Shown: positions 1 to 7,259 of the stretch, piece after piece
Layout: each line of letters opens with the position of its first letter
How positions within the stretch are numbered: the first letter of the stretch is position 1
Source of the DNA: a virus
Strand: one strand, 5' to 3'
DNA: 22,405 bases
IMG/VR virus record: IMGVR_UViG_3300036761_000774
Coordinates: 1 to 22,405 of that record
Program-made: the position numbers and the translations under genes
The notes under the pieces: model-generated
What the model was told of the DNA's origin: nothing
Databases searched by the model: none
The model's input: the letters and a program-made list of their open reading frames with translations, nothing else

Positions 1-1
1 C

Positions 2-337
2 AAGGTCACGGAAGATCGCGCACATCATGGTGTAACTGTCGAGGTCCAAGGCCGTTGGCAAGTCGTGCAGCCTCTCAATCAGAAAACTGGCGGGCGCTGG
101 CTATTACGCTATTCAGATATATCTTCCGTTAGGCCGGGTTTCTTCGATTTGCCCAATGCTCAAGCCCGCCTGCTGAAGCGTCGTTTTAAACGGCTAGGTC
201 GGGGGCGGTACCCTCTTGAAATCGAGTATCCGTTGATGCGCGGCAAGAAGAGAAATCGCTTCGGGTTCGTCGACTATCCTGGATTGCGCGCCATCGCCGC
301 CCGCGAGATCCAACGCGAGGTCGAAGCCCTCCGATAA
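2..337 (+). CDS. Unknown phage protein, 5'-truncated
   Basis: The reading frame is open from the left edge of the window to the TAA at 335-337, so this is probably the 3' part of a longer gene. A GTG at 65 could start a 90-residue protein, but its nearest purine-rich stretch is about 13 bases upstream, which is weak support. The visible 111 residues are basic, with clusters such as LLKRRFKRLGRGR and MRGKKRNRFGF, and a C-terminal helix-like tail rich in Arg and Glu. The charge would fit nucleic-acid binding, but I recognise no family and assign no function. It precedes the terminase small subunit by 98 bp, where phages often carry small DNA-metabolism or regulatory genes. The coding call rests on the long open frame and its position in a co-directional cluster. 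Confidence 0.6.
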   Translation, partial: KVTEDRAHHGVTVEVQGRWQVVQPLNQKTGGRWLLRYSDISSVRPGFFDLPNAQARLLKRRFKRLGRGRYPLEIEYPLMRGKKRNRFGFVDYPGLRAIAAREIQREVEALR

Positions 338-435
338 AAATCTCATAGGTTCTTCCTGGAGGTTGATCGAGGGCGGGTGCGAGAGGTTCGGCATTTTGCT
401 AGATTTGAGGGTTTCCAGAAAGGGGCCGCAAGGCA
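338..435 (+). other. Intergenic region upstream of terminase; candidate cos/terminase-binding region
   Basis: This 98-bp gap directly precedes the small terminase gene, the place where lambda-type phages carry cos. Three direct copies of GAGGTT (the third is GAGGGTT) start at 359, 383 and 407, exactly 24 bp apart. Evenly spaced repeats would suit a terminase small-subunit binding site, but this is inference from position and spacing only. I see no convincing promoter. An AAAGGGG at 419-425 probably serves as ribosome binding site for the next gene. Confidence 0.3.
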
Positions 436-1017
436 TTGGGCCGCAAGAAGTTAGTTTCTATTCGCGAATTTGCAAGGCAGAGGAAGGTCAATGAGTCCAC
501 GATCCGCAAGCACATCAAGCGCGGATTGATTCAGCTCCACGGCCGGGGTAAGGGGAAAGGAATCGATCCGGCCGAGGCCTCGGCGCGGCTGGCGAAGAAT
601 ATCGATCCAACGCGGATGCAGGCAGGGAATGCCAAGCTCGCCAAGACAGGTCCGGCGATGGCCGCTGCTCAACCTCTGGAGCAATCTCCCAAGATCCTGA
701 ATCTTTTCGAGGCTCGTGAAGAGCGCGCTAGATTCCAGGCAAAACGCGAAGAGCTGGCAGCCGAAAAGGAAAAAATTGAACTCGAGAGCCTTAAAGGGAA
801 ATTCATTGCGGCTGACCAGGCAGGGAAAATTCTCTCTAAAGCCGTCATTGTGATCCGGCAGAAGATACTGGCAATTCCCAGCAAGGCGGCTCCTCAGCTT
901 CGAATGGCCACGACCACGCAGGAATGTCGCGAGTTGCTCGAGGCCTTCATTCATGACGCCTTACGCGAACTTGCCAGGTGTAGGATCCCTCGATCCCTCA
1001 CCCAGCATTTGGCATGA
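436..1017 (+). CDS. Terminase small subunit (Nu1-like DNA-packaging protein)
   Basis: A 193-residue protein placed immediately before a gpA-type terminase large subunit. Residues 6-33 (SIREFARQRKVNESTIRKHI) read as a helix-turn-helix of the kind that begins lambda Nu1-type small terminases, which bind the cos or pac site and load the ATPase-nuclease onto DNA. Residues 90-120 are rich in Glu, Lys, Arg and Ala (a long EAREERARFQAKREELAAEK helix), consistent with an oligomerising coiled coil. The C-terminal part (about 125-185) is helical and would contact the large subunit. The start is TTG at 436, with AAAGGGG 10 bases upstream; no in-frame ATG gives an equally complete helix-turn-helix. The gene overlaps the large subunit by 65 nt. 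Family assignment combines motif and position; the exact small-subunit subfamily is inferred. Confidence 0.82.
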   Translation: MGRKKLVSIREFARQRKVNESTIRKHIKRGLIQLHGRGKGKGIDPAEASARLAKNIDPTRMQAGNAKLAKTGPAMAAAQPLEQSPKILNLFEAREERARFQAKREELAAEKEKIELESLKGKFIAADQAGKILSKAVIVIRQKILAIPSKAAPQLRMATTTQECRELLEAFIHDALRELARCRIPRSLTQHLA

Positions 1018-2911
1018 AGCTTTTCGGCTCTTCGAACCGCCGCCAAAACAAACTATCAGTCAGTGGGCGGATGCTCACCGGCAATTAAGCCCGGAGGCCT
1101 CGGCCGAGCCGGGCCAGTGGGAGACCTCGAGGGCTGAATATCAGCGCGGGATCATGGACGCGGTCTCAGATCCGCGCGTCCATGAAGTGGTTTTGATGAC
1201 GTCGGCCCAGGTGGGCAAGACCGAGATCATCAATAACACGGTTGGCTTTTACGTCGATCGTGATCCGGCTCCCATTCTGGTGATTCAGCCGACGCTTGAG
1301 ATGGGCGAGGCCTGGTCGAAGGACCGCCTGTCTCCGATGCTGCGCGATACGCCGGCGCTGCAGGGCAAGGTAAAAGATGCGCGGGCCCGCAATAGTGGGA
1401 ACACGCTGCTTCATAAAAGCTTTCCCGGCGGCCACATCACGATTGCGGGCGCTAATAGCCCAGTATCATTGGCCTCGAGGCCGATCCGGATCCTGCTCTG
1501 TGACGAGGTCGATAAATATCCGCCCTCGGCCGGGACTGAAGGAGATCCGGTCAGCTTGGCGCGCAAAAGAACGACCACGTTCTGGAATTCGAAGACGCTC
1601 CTGGTCTCGACGCCCACCATCCAAGGGGCCTCGCGCATTGAGGCAGCCTACGATTCGAGCGACAAGCGGCAATATCTTGTCCCCTGCCCCAACTGTGGCG
1701 AAAAGCAGATCCTCAAATGGCAGCGGGTAAAATGGGAGAAAGGGAAACCGTCCACCGCCCGCTATCAATGCCAATTCTGCGATGGTCTCTGGACCGATGC
1801 CTCTCGCCACAAGGCAGTCAAGCTGGGAGAATGGCAAGCCACCGAGATCTTCAACGGCGTCGCTGGCTTTCATCTGAATGAGCTTTACTCGCCCTGGGTC
1901 TCGCTGGCTGAAATGGCGGCCAGCTTTGCTGAAGCGGAAAAAGGCGGCCAGGAGCAGCTGAAGGCCTGGATCAATACCAGCCTGGGTGAAACGTGGCAGG
2001 AAAAGGGGGATGCTCCGGAATGGGAGCGCCTCTATGATCGCCGGGAAGCTTATCCAATCGGGATTGTTCCACGTGGAGCCCTGATTCTAACGGCCGGTGC
2101 CGACGTTCAGAAAGATCGGATCGAGGTGCAGGTAATCGGCTGGGGCCGCGGCAAAGAGAACTGGTCGGTCGATTACAAAGTGCTCGAGGGCGATACCTCA
2201 CGAGGAGAAGTCTGGCGCCGCCTCACTGAGCAGCTCGGCATTTACTACCCGCGAGAGCAGGGCGGAGAGATGCCGGTCCAGATGCTCGGCGTCGATTCCG
2301 GCTATGCGACTAATGACGTCTATGCCTGGGCTCGGGAACAGCGAGGCACCGGCCGCGTGATCGTAGTGAAAGGGGCGGAACGTGCCGGCGTCCCGATCGG
2401 AACTCCCACAGCGGTTGATGTCACGATTGGCGGGAAGCGAATTGCCCGCGGAATCAAAGTCTGGCCGGTTTCGGTAGGGATTTACAAGAGCGAGCTTTAT
2501 GGTTTCCTGAGGCTGCCGCGGCCTGTGGAGAGCGAAGAGGCATATCCACCGGGTTATCCGCACTTCCCTCAATACGACGCGGAATATTTTAAACAATTGA
2601 CAGCCGAACAGCTGGTCACGCGGATCCACAAGGGCTACCGGCATTTGGAATGGCAGCAGACGCGAGCCCGGAACGAGGCGCTAGACAATTGGGTCTATGC
2701 GAGGGCGGCCGCCGCGGTGCTGGGTCTCGATCGTTACGGTGAGCGGCAATGGCGGGAGCTGGAAGGCCGGGTCGAGGCGAAGCCTAAACCTCCGATGCCT
2801 AGCGGAACGTTGCCGCCTCCTTCAAAACCGCCGGCGCCGAAGCCCGGATGGTTAGGCCCCCGTCATCGCAACTGGCTTGATCGCGGCAGCGGCCGCGGAT
2901 GGCTGAGATAA
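953..2911 (+). CDS. Terminase large subunit (lambda gpA family, ATPase/nuclease)
   Basis: A 652-residue packaging motor protein; lambda gpA is 641. It cleaves concatemeric phage DNA and uses ATP to pump it through the portal into the prohead. The N-terminal ATPase shows the lambda-type Walker A variant TSAQVGKTE at residues 83-91 and a Walker B-like strand ending in DE (IRILLCDEVDKYP, 178-190). A VSTPT stretch at 218-222 fits the coupling motif. Two Cys pairs, CPNC (245-248) and CQFC (273-276), form the zinc-ribbon-like insert seen in gpA proteins. The nuclease part begins near GADVQKDRIEVQ (382-393), whose Asp is a likely metal ligand, followed by LGVDSGY. The C-terminal 45 residues are Pro/Lys-rich. 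ATG 953 has GAGG 9 bases upstream inside the small-subunit gene, so translation is probably coupled. Confidence 0.96.
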   Translation: MTPYANLPGVGSLDPSPSIWHEAFRLFEPPPKQTISQWADAHRQLSPEASAEPGQWETSRAEYQRGIMDAVSDPRVHEVVLMTSAQVGKTEIINNTVGFYVDRDPAPILVIQPTLEMGEAWSKDRLSPMLRDTPALQGKVKDARARNSGNTLLHKSFPGGHITIAGANSPVSLASRPIRILLCDEVDKYPPSAGTEGDPVSLARKRTTTFWNSKTLLVSTPTIQGASRIEAAYDSSDKRQYLVPCPNCGEKQILKWQRVKWEKGKPSTARYQCQFCDGLWTDASRHKAVKLGEWQATEIFNGVAGFHLNELYSPWVSLAEMAASFAEAEKGGQEQLKAWINTSLGETWQEKGDAPEWERLYDRREAYPIGIVPRGALILTAGADVQKDRIEVQVIGWGRGKENWSVDYKVLEGDTSRGEVWRRLTEQLGIYYPREQGGEMPVQMLGVDSGYATNDVYAWAREQRGTGRVIVVKGAERAGVPIGTPTAVDVTIGGKRIARGIKVWPVSVGIYKSELYGFLRLPRPVESEEAYPPGYPHFPQYDAEYFKQLTAEQLVTRIHKGYRHLEWQQTRARNEALDNWVYARAAAAVLGLDRYGERQWRELEGRVEAKPKPPMPSGTLPPPSKPPAPKPGWLGPRHRNWLDRGSGRGWLR

Positions 2912-2935
2912 ACATGAATTTCTTAGGAGGATGTC

Positions 2936-3208
2936 ATGAAGCACACCGTTGAAATCGAATTTGAAACCACCGTAAAGGCCGTCCTCAGGGGCCAGGACCT
3001 GACCGCATCAGTCACCGTCAGCCTGCCCTATGGATCGAAACGGTCTGTGTCCGTCTCAGAAGAAAGCCTCCCCGCTGAGGCGACCGCGGCGCTGAAAGAG
3101 GCGTTGGGAAATCTCCAAAGCGCAGTCCTGCCGAAATTGCTGGCACGCGCCCAGGCGGCCGCTCACCAGGCCCTGGAAGTAGCGGTTCGTAATAACGAAA
3201 AAGTCTAA
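2936..3208 (+). CDS. Small unknown phage protein
   Basis: A 90-residue protein with an AGGAGG ribosome binding site 5 bases before its ATG, so expression is well supported. The N-terminal half (residues 1-45) looks like alternating beta strands (KHTVEIEFETTVKAVLRG); the C-terminal half (47-85) is an amphipathic, Ala-rich helix (ATAALKEALGNLQSAVLPKL). I recognise no family. It follows the terminase by 24 bp, in the stretch where lambda goes directly to gpW, so it belongs to the extra cassette at 2936-6461. A small virion or assembly factor is possible, but nothing in the sequence demonstrates it. Confidence 0.72.
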   Translation: MKHTVEIEFETTVKAVLRGQDLTASVTVSLPYGSKRSVSVSEESLPAEATAALKEALGNLQSAVLPKLLARAQAAAHQALEVAVRNNEKV

Positions 3209-3249
3209 ATTCGAGACGACTTGCCATCCGTCGTTAACAAGGAGCTCAT

Positions 3250-4068
3250 ATGGGACTGAGTCAATTAGCTGAAAAGAATGCCGGAGATCTGCGTCCAGCT
3301 GGTGGAGTGCAATTGCGCCTGGTGAAAGCCAATCGGCAACCGGTGGGGGCGGTTCGCGAACCGCCGCTACGAGACATCCTGCGCTTTGGTTTCCCCAAGC
3401 GCGGCTTGCCTGATGAGGTCAACCGCTGGAGAAGTGCCAATTGGCCGCATCTGTGGCGGGGGATGAAGAACGTCCTGGCGGCTCGGATGCTCGGCATTCC
3501 CACTCATTATGGGCAACTGCATCTGGTCCGCCAACGGCCCCTGATCGCCGATCGGCTCTTACCTGAATTGCTCCAGGAATGGGCTGAGAAAATTTTCCCC
3601 TTTCCGGATTTCCCGACTTGGTGCAAACAGAAAGGCTTCGGCCTCGAGCAGATGTCTTTCGGCCTGGCCTCGCTGCGCATGGTCACGGATACTGGAGTCG
3701 CCTTCATTGTCGACGCTTTCCAGAACATCCTCGAGCTCGAGATCATGAAGTATCACGCCATCGGCACTGGCGGGGCTGCTGAAGCCGTTGGCAACACAGC
3801 GTTGACGACCGAGTGCACCACGGCTTATAACCCCGACAACACTCGGGCGACGGGTTCACTCACAGAGGGCGCCTCAGCCAACATTTTCCGCACGGTGGGC
3901 ACCAACACGGTGGATGCTGCCGTAGCCAATACCGAGCATGGGATCCTGAGCCAGGCAGCCGTTGGCGGCGGCGTGCTGCTGGATCGGTCGCTCTATTCGG
4001 TCGTCAACCTGGCGAATGGCGACAGTCTGCAGTCGACCTATGATCTGACCAATACCGCCGGCGGGTAA
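3250..4068 (+). CDS. Probable virion-associated protein with C-terminal beta domain, function unknown
   Basis: A 272-residue protein with AAGGAG 5 bases before ATG 3250. The first 165 residues are Trp-, Arg- and Pro-rich (for example NRWRSANWPHLWRGMKNVL). The C-terminal part (about 168-272) is a Gly/Thr/Ser/Asn-rich beta-type domain containing EAVGNTALTTECTT, NIFRTVGTNTVD and TEHGILSQAAVGGGVLLDRS, and ending in a repeated-strand pattern. From memory, this C-terminal pattern is common in uncultured tailed-phage structural regions, where it has no assigned role; I cannot search to confirm it. It lies in the cassette between terminase and gpW and is followed after 18 bp by another unknown. A structural or decoration role is inferred from composition and context only. 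Confidence 0.75.
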   Translation: MGLSQLAEKNAGDLRPAGGVQLRLVKANRQPVGAVREPPLRDILRFGFPKRGLPDEVNRWRSANWPHLWRGMKNVLAARMLGIPTHYGQLHLVRQRPLIADRLLPELLQEWAEKIFPFPDFPTWCKQKGFGLEQMSFGLASLRMVTDTGVAFIVDAFQNILELEIMKYHAIGTGGAAEAVGNTALTTECTTAYNPDNTRATGSLTEGASANIFRTVGTNTVDAAVANTEHGILSQAAVGGGVLLDRSLYSVVNLANGDSLQSTYDLTNTAGG

Positions 4069-4086
4069 TTCAGAAAAGGAAATCGC

Positions 4087-4671
4087 ATGCTTCGAGTTTA
4101 TTTGATGCCTCTGCAGGTCACCGCTCAAAACCAGCGAGGACCTGCTTATATTAAGTGGCGCTTCAATCCGGGCGGCATCGATTGCCAGTGGGAACTCTCC
4201 GATTACGGAGCGCAAGCTGTGTGTCTGGTTGTGGCAGACCTGGATCAGGCACAGCATGAAGCGTTAGTTGCCAATCTGGATGTTCTCGCAGTGCCCGAGA
4301 ATCTGGACGCCAACGTTTCAAGTTTGGCCGTGCCGATTATCCAATCGGCTTTCGAGGCGTTGAATATTCCCGGCGATTGGGTCAACACAACCCAGACCTA
4401 TCGCCAGATCGTGAAAATGTGCAATGCCGTCTTTGCGATCGCCAGACAGGTTCTCGCTCTCGGGTTTGAACCCATCTTTCAGGGCAGGACGCTCTCAACC
4501 CGAATTAACCAGCTCCCTGTTGCCCTCAGAAATGGCCTCGTTCAGGCCTGCCAGGACTTGGGAGCGGATACTACAAGCATTGTGGGTAGCACCACTCTCA
4601 GGCAGGCATTGAACATCGTGGGGCAGCAAGTAGCCAATCTTCCGGCCAATATCGGGAGCATTGTGCTCTAA
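4087..4671 (+). CDS. Unknown phage protein of the terminase-gpW cassette
   Basis: A 194-residue protein starting at ATG 4087 with AAAAGGA about 6 bases upstream. The N-terminal half carries strands with Trp and Tyr (PAYIKWRFNPGGIDCQWELSD); the central part is helical and acidic; the C-terminal half (about 100-185) is a set of hydrophobic helices (MCNAVFAIARQVLALGF and later ALNIVGQQVANLPANIG). I recognise no family. Its stop codon overlaps the start of the next gene (TAATG), so it is probably translated together with the repeat protein at 4671-6461. A shared role, for example assembly or anchoring of that protein, is a guess from this coupling. Confidence 0.75.
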   Translation: MLRVYLMPLQVTAQNQRGPAYIKWRFNPGGIDCQWELSDYGAQAVCLVVADLDQAQHEALVANLDVLAVPENLDANVSSLAVPIIQSAFEALNIPGDWVNTTQTYRQIVKMCNAVFAIARQVLALGFEPIFQGRTLSTRINQLPVALRNGLVQACQDLGADTTSIVGSTTLRQALNIVGQQVANLPANIGSIVL

Positions 4672-6461
4672 TGGCTCTCCCAGCCACTGACAATTTTAAT
4701 CGGGCCTCGCTGGGGCCGAAATGGTCGCTCAACACCGGAAGTCTCAATATCTACAATTCAGTTCAGATTCAGTCGGCTTCCAGTGGCGCAGAAACAGGCA
4801 TGGGTTGGAATGCGGATTCCTTCAATGCCGACCAGTATGCTTTCTTGACCCTTGCGAATAACCCTGTGGGTGGAGGCGCCATCGGTCCAGCCGCTCGCGT
4901 GGCTGTGGACGGAACGACAGATTCTTATTATTGCTGGTACGCTGATGCGGGTGGAACCTATCTGCAAAAAATGGTCGCCGGCACATTGACGCAGATCGGG
5001 ACGACGCTTGCCGGAACCGTGTCGGGCGACCTTCTCCGTCTGGAAGTGAGTGGAACTGGGGCCGGTTTCTCTTTGATTGGCTACCGAAATGGAGTCAATC
5101 AAAGATCCACGACCGGGAGCACGCACGCCCAGCATTCATCGGGTAGGGCGGGGGTTGCGGGCTGGGGAAGTGCATCGCCATGCACTCTTGGCGATACGTG
5201 GGAAGGTGGAAACTTAGGTGGAGCAACCACGTATCCGGTTTCGCTGGGCGGTGCTATTACGCGATCCGGCTCTCTGGTTCGATCTGAGTCGAAGGGCCTG
5301 CCTGGATCAATCAGCAGATCAGGCGGGATTTTGAAAATTACGAGGCGATCTATCGCCGCATCTTTGACCCCCGCGGGAGTGACGGTAAAGAGTCTGCCGC
5401 GAGGATATTCGGGCAATATATTTCCAACGGGCCTTTTTGTTCTCCAGGCGCAGAAGCCGCTGGGAGGGACAATTGCTCCCGGAGGCGCATTGGCGCGGAG
5501 CATGGAGCTTACTAAGACGGCTACACTTGGGCCCGTAGGTTCAGTAATCCAGCTCATCGGCCGGGTTTTTGCGGGGGCGGCATCTTCTGCAGGGTCATTG
5601 GCAAATGTCAAGACCAAACTAGTCTCATTCAGCGGCAGCTTGCCAATATATGGCCTCTTAAACAAAATTGTAAGTTCCCTTAAGACGGCGGCGATTGAAA
5701 GGGCGGGCAGCCTGATCGAGCAGATGAATCGAGTTTTCGTTGGCGCCGCATCGTCTTCCGGAGCCCTGATCAACATAAAAACCAATCTGGTTTCTTTTGC
5801 TGGAAGCTTGACGCCCGCTGGCGTTTTAGCGAAAGAGATCCTCAAGTCTTTGGCAGGATCTTTGACGCCGACAGGCGCAATCGCCTTTATGCAGTCACTC
5901 CTACGAAGTTTGTCGGGATCGATCAATCTCGCCGGCGCGCTGGCGAAGCAAGTAGGAAGGGCCTTTGCAGCAACCTTGACCCCATCTGGAATTGTTAACG
6001 CGGTCAAGCTCGCGGGGACTTATTTCTTGAGCCTGGCGGGTTCCCTGAATCCAACAGGGGCTATTCAAAGAAGCGTCGCGCGGACCTATTCCGGGCAAAT
6101 CCTGTCCACTGGCCTGTTCATTAAGAGCCTTGCGAGAACCTTCGCTGCGACGGCTTTGCTAGCTGGATCGGTCCTGACGGTCAAACTTTTTATTCTCGTT
6201 TTTTCGGGCGCGATCGCTGCCGCGGGGGCGCTGGAACGGGCGGTCAGCAAGACAATTCTAGGGACGGCAACGGCAACCGGAGCGCTGGCGAAGCATCTAC
6301 CGAGAAGTTTCGCGGGCGTCTTGTCCTTTAGCGGATTGGTCGATGCGATCAAGACCATTACTTCGGGGCCTCCCCGCCTGCATTCGATTTTGAGAATTGG
6401 CCGATCGGATAGAACGCTGCGGATCCGGCGCGAAGATAGAGATCTCGACATAAGGCCTTAA
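4671..6461 (+). CDS. Lectin-like phage surface protein with about 20 tandem 18-residue repeats
   Basis: A 596-residue protein in three parts. Residues 7-183 look like a concanavalin/LamG-type jelly roll: it opens with DNFNRASLGPKWS, has a typical YYCWYADAGGTYLQK strand and closes with LGDTWEGG. Residues 188-561 are about 20 head-to-tail degenerate repeats, mostly 18-20 residues, of the type S-[FL]-[AS]-G-[ST]-L-T-P-[TA]-G-A-[LI]-A-K-x-x-x-R. The last 30 residues are strongly charged (RIGRSDRTLRIRREDRDLD). The architecture suggests a carbohydrate- or surface-binding head on an elongated repetitive stalk, such as a fibre or head decoration. Function is inferred. The location next to packaging and head genes rather than tail-fibre genes is unusual. 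The start overlaps the upstream stop (TAATG), and the next gene begins directly after its stop. Confidence 0.8.
   Translation: MALPATDNFNRASLGPKWSLNTGSLNIYNSVQIQSASSGAETGMGWNADSFNADQYAFLTLANNPVGGGAIGPAARVAVDGTTDSYYCWYADAGGTYLQKMVAGTLTQIGTTLAGTVSGDLLRLEVSGTGAGFSLIGYRNGVNQRSTTGSTHAQHSSGRAGVAGWGSASPCTLGDTWEGGNLGGATTYPVSLGGAITRSGSLVRSESKGLPGSISRSGGILKITRRSIAASLTPAGVTVKSLPRGYSGNIFPTGLFVLQAQKPLGGTIAPGGALARSMELTKTATLGPVGSVIQLIGRVFAGAASSAGSLANVKTKLVSFSGSLPIYGLLNKIVSSLKTAAIERAGSLIEQMNRVFVGAASSSGALINIKTNLVSFAGSLTPAGVLAKEILKSLAGSLTPTGAIAFMQSLLRSLSGSINLAGALAKQVGRAFAATLTPSGIVNAVKLAGTYFLSLAGSLNPTGAIQRSVARTYSGQILSTGLFIKSLARTFAATALLAGSVLTVKLFILVFSGAIAAAGALERAVSKTILGTATATGALAKHLPRSFAGVLSFSGLVDAIKTITSGPPRLHSILRIGRSDRTLRIRREDRDLDIRP
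4689..5219 (+). other. Concanavalin/LamG-like domain region in the repeat protein
   Basis: This encodes residues 7-183. The DNFNRA opening, regular Gly-flanked strands and final GDTWEGG are what I would expect of a LamG or ConA-like lectin sandwich. Identification is by pattern only. Confidence 0.6.
5232..6353 (+). repeat. Tandem protein repeat array, about 20 units of roughly 18 residues
   Basis: Units begin near residues 188, 209, 227, 245, 263, 283, 299, 319, 338, 355, 375, 393, 413, 431, 454, 472, 490, 511, 528 and 546. The core is aromatic/Leu-[AS]-G-x-[LI]-x-[PA]-x-G-[AS]-[LI], then a variable stretch ending in Lys or Arg. DNA copies are diverged, so the array is conserved at protein level rather than being a recent DNA duplication. 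Some units are 16-17 or 20-23 residues. Confidence 0.8.
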
Positions 6462-6968
6462 ATGCCAAGCGACGCACAAGGCGAATATCGATTGAAACGG
6501 GTCGGGGAAAAGGCCGATTTCACGCTCGAATGGAGCGAGGAAATCGAAACCGATCCGATCAGCTTAAGTTCCTGGACCGTTCCGGCTGGTATCTTTCAGG
6601 ATACCCCGAATCCTTCGAAGACGGACACCACAACCACCATTTGGTTGAGCGGAGGCACGGCGGGAAATGAATATCCGCTCGTCAATGTCGTCACCACGGT
6701 TGGCGGGAGAGTCTATCCTCGAGTCCTGCGCATCAAGATCCTGGCCGATGTATTAAACGTTCCTCAGCCCGAGGAGTTCACCAGCGGCCAACTGACTGCG
6801 CTGCGCAATGCCTACGCCAATGGGGCACTCTCGGTCGAGTATGACGGCAAGCGCGTGGTCTATCGCACGCTTTCTGATATCGAACGCGTGATTTCGGTCA
6901 TTGAAGGCAAGCTAAATGGCACTCCTGCCAGGAACCGCTTCAGCCTGGCATCCTTTCGCAAAGGGTAA
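6462..6968 (+). CDS. Head-tail joining protein: beta-rich N-terminal domain fused to gpW-like domain
   Basis: A 168-residue protein with two recognisable parts. Residues 10-94 form a beta-rich domain with the pattern DFTLEWSEEI, ISLSSWTV, TTTIWLSGGTAGNEYPLVN and RVLRIKI, a small structural domain found in many phages and usually encoded separately. Residues 106-160 (TSGQLTALRNAYANGALSVE, then DGKRVVYRTLSDIERVIS) match lambda gpW, a 68-residue protein that completes the portal vertex and lets tail-joining proteins bind. The order terminase, gpW, portal is that of lambda. ATG 6462 directly follows the upstream stop. Fusion of the two domains in one open frame is seen directly; the benefit is unknown. 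Confidence 0.82.
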   Translation: MPSDAQGEYRLKRVGEKADFTLEWSEEIETDPISLSSWTVPAGIFQDTPNPSKTDTTTTIWLSGGTAGNEYPLVNVVTTVGGRVYPRVLRIKILADVLNVPQPEEFTSGQLTALRNAYANGALSVEYDGKRVVYRTLSDIERVISVIEGKLNGTPARNRFSLASFRKG

Positions 6969-6971
6969 ACA

Positions 6972-7259
6972 ATGAGCAGCCTCATTCTCCCGACTATAGC
7001 CATGAAGGTTATCAACAAGAGAGGGGGAATAGAAACTCGCCGCCGTGCGGGTTGGGGATTTTATCGAAAGGTGAGCGGATCCGATTATGTGGTGTTCGTT
7101 TGCCCACATTGTAGCCGGCGCAACAAACGATCGATACATGAAGCGATCTCGCAATTGCCGGGCCTAGCAGAATTCAAGTGCAAAATCTGTCGCGGGCGGA
7201 GTCAGGTAAGGCTCGAAGCCCTCATCGAGTCAGGGGGGAACCTTGAACTGGCTCGATAG
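6972..7259 (+). CDS. Small zinc-ribbon protein
   Basis: A 95-residue basic protein with four cysteines in two CxxC pairs, CPHC at residues 44-47 and CKIC at 70-73, the spacing of a zinc ribbon. The N-terminal 40 residues are Arg/Lys-rich. It starts 3 bp after the gpW gene stop with AAAGGG just upstream, and its end overlaps the portal start by 17 nt, so it is translationally embedded in the head operon. Lambda has no counterpart between W and B. A zinc-binding nucleic-acid or protein contact role follows from the motif; any specific partner is unknown. Confidence 0.72.
   Translation: MSSLILPTIAMKVINKRGGIETRRRAGWGFYRKVSGSDYVVFVCPHCSRRNKRSIHEAISQLPGLAEFKCKICRGRSQVRLEALIESGGNLELAR

Noticed and set aside
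5099-6007. Long antisense ORF opposite the repeat protein
   Set aside because: Regular repeats and GC bias open the opposite frame; it has no ribosome binding site or recognisable domain and runs against a uniformly + strand cluster.
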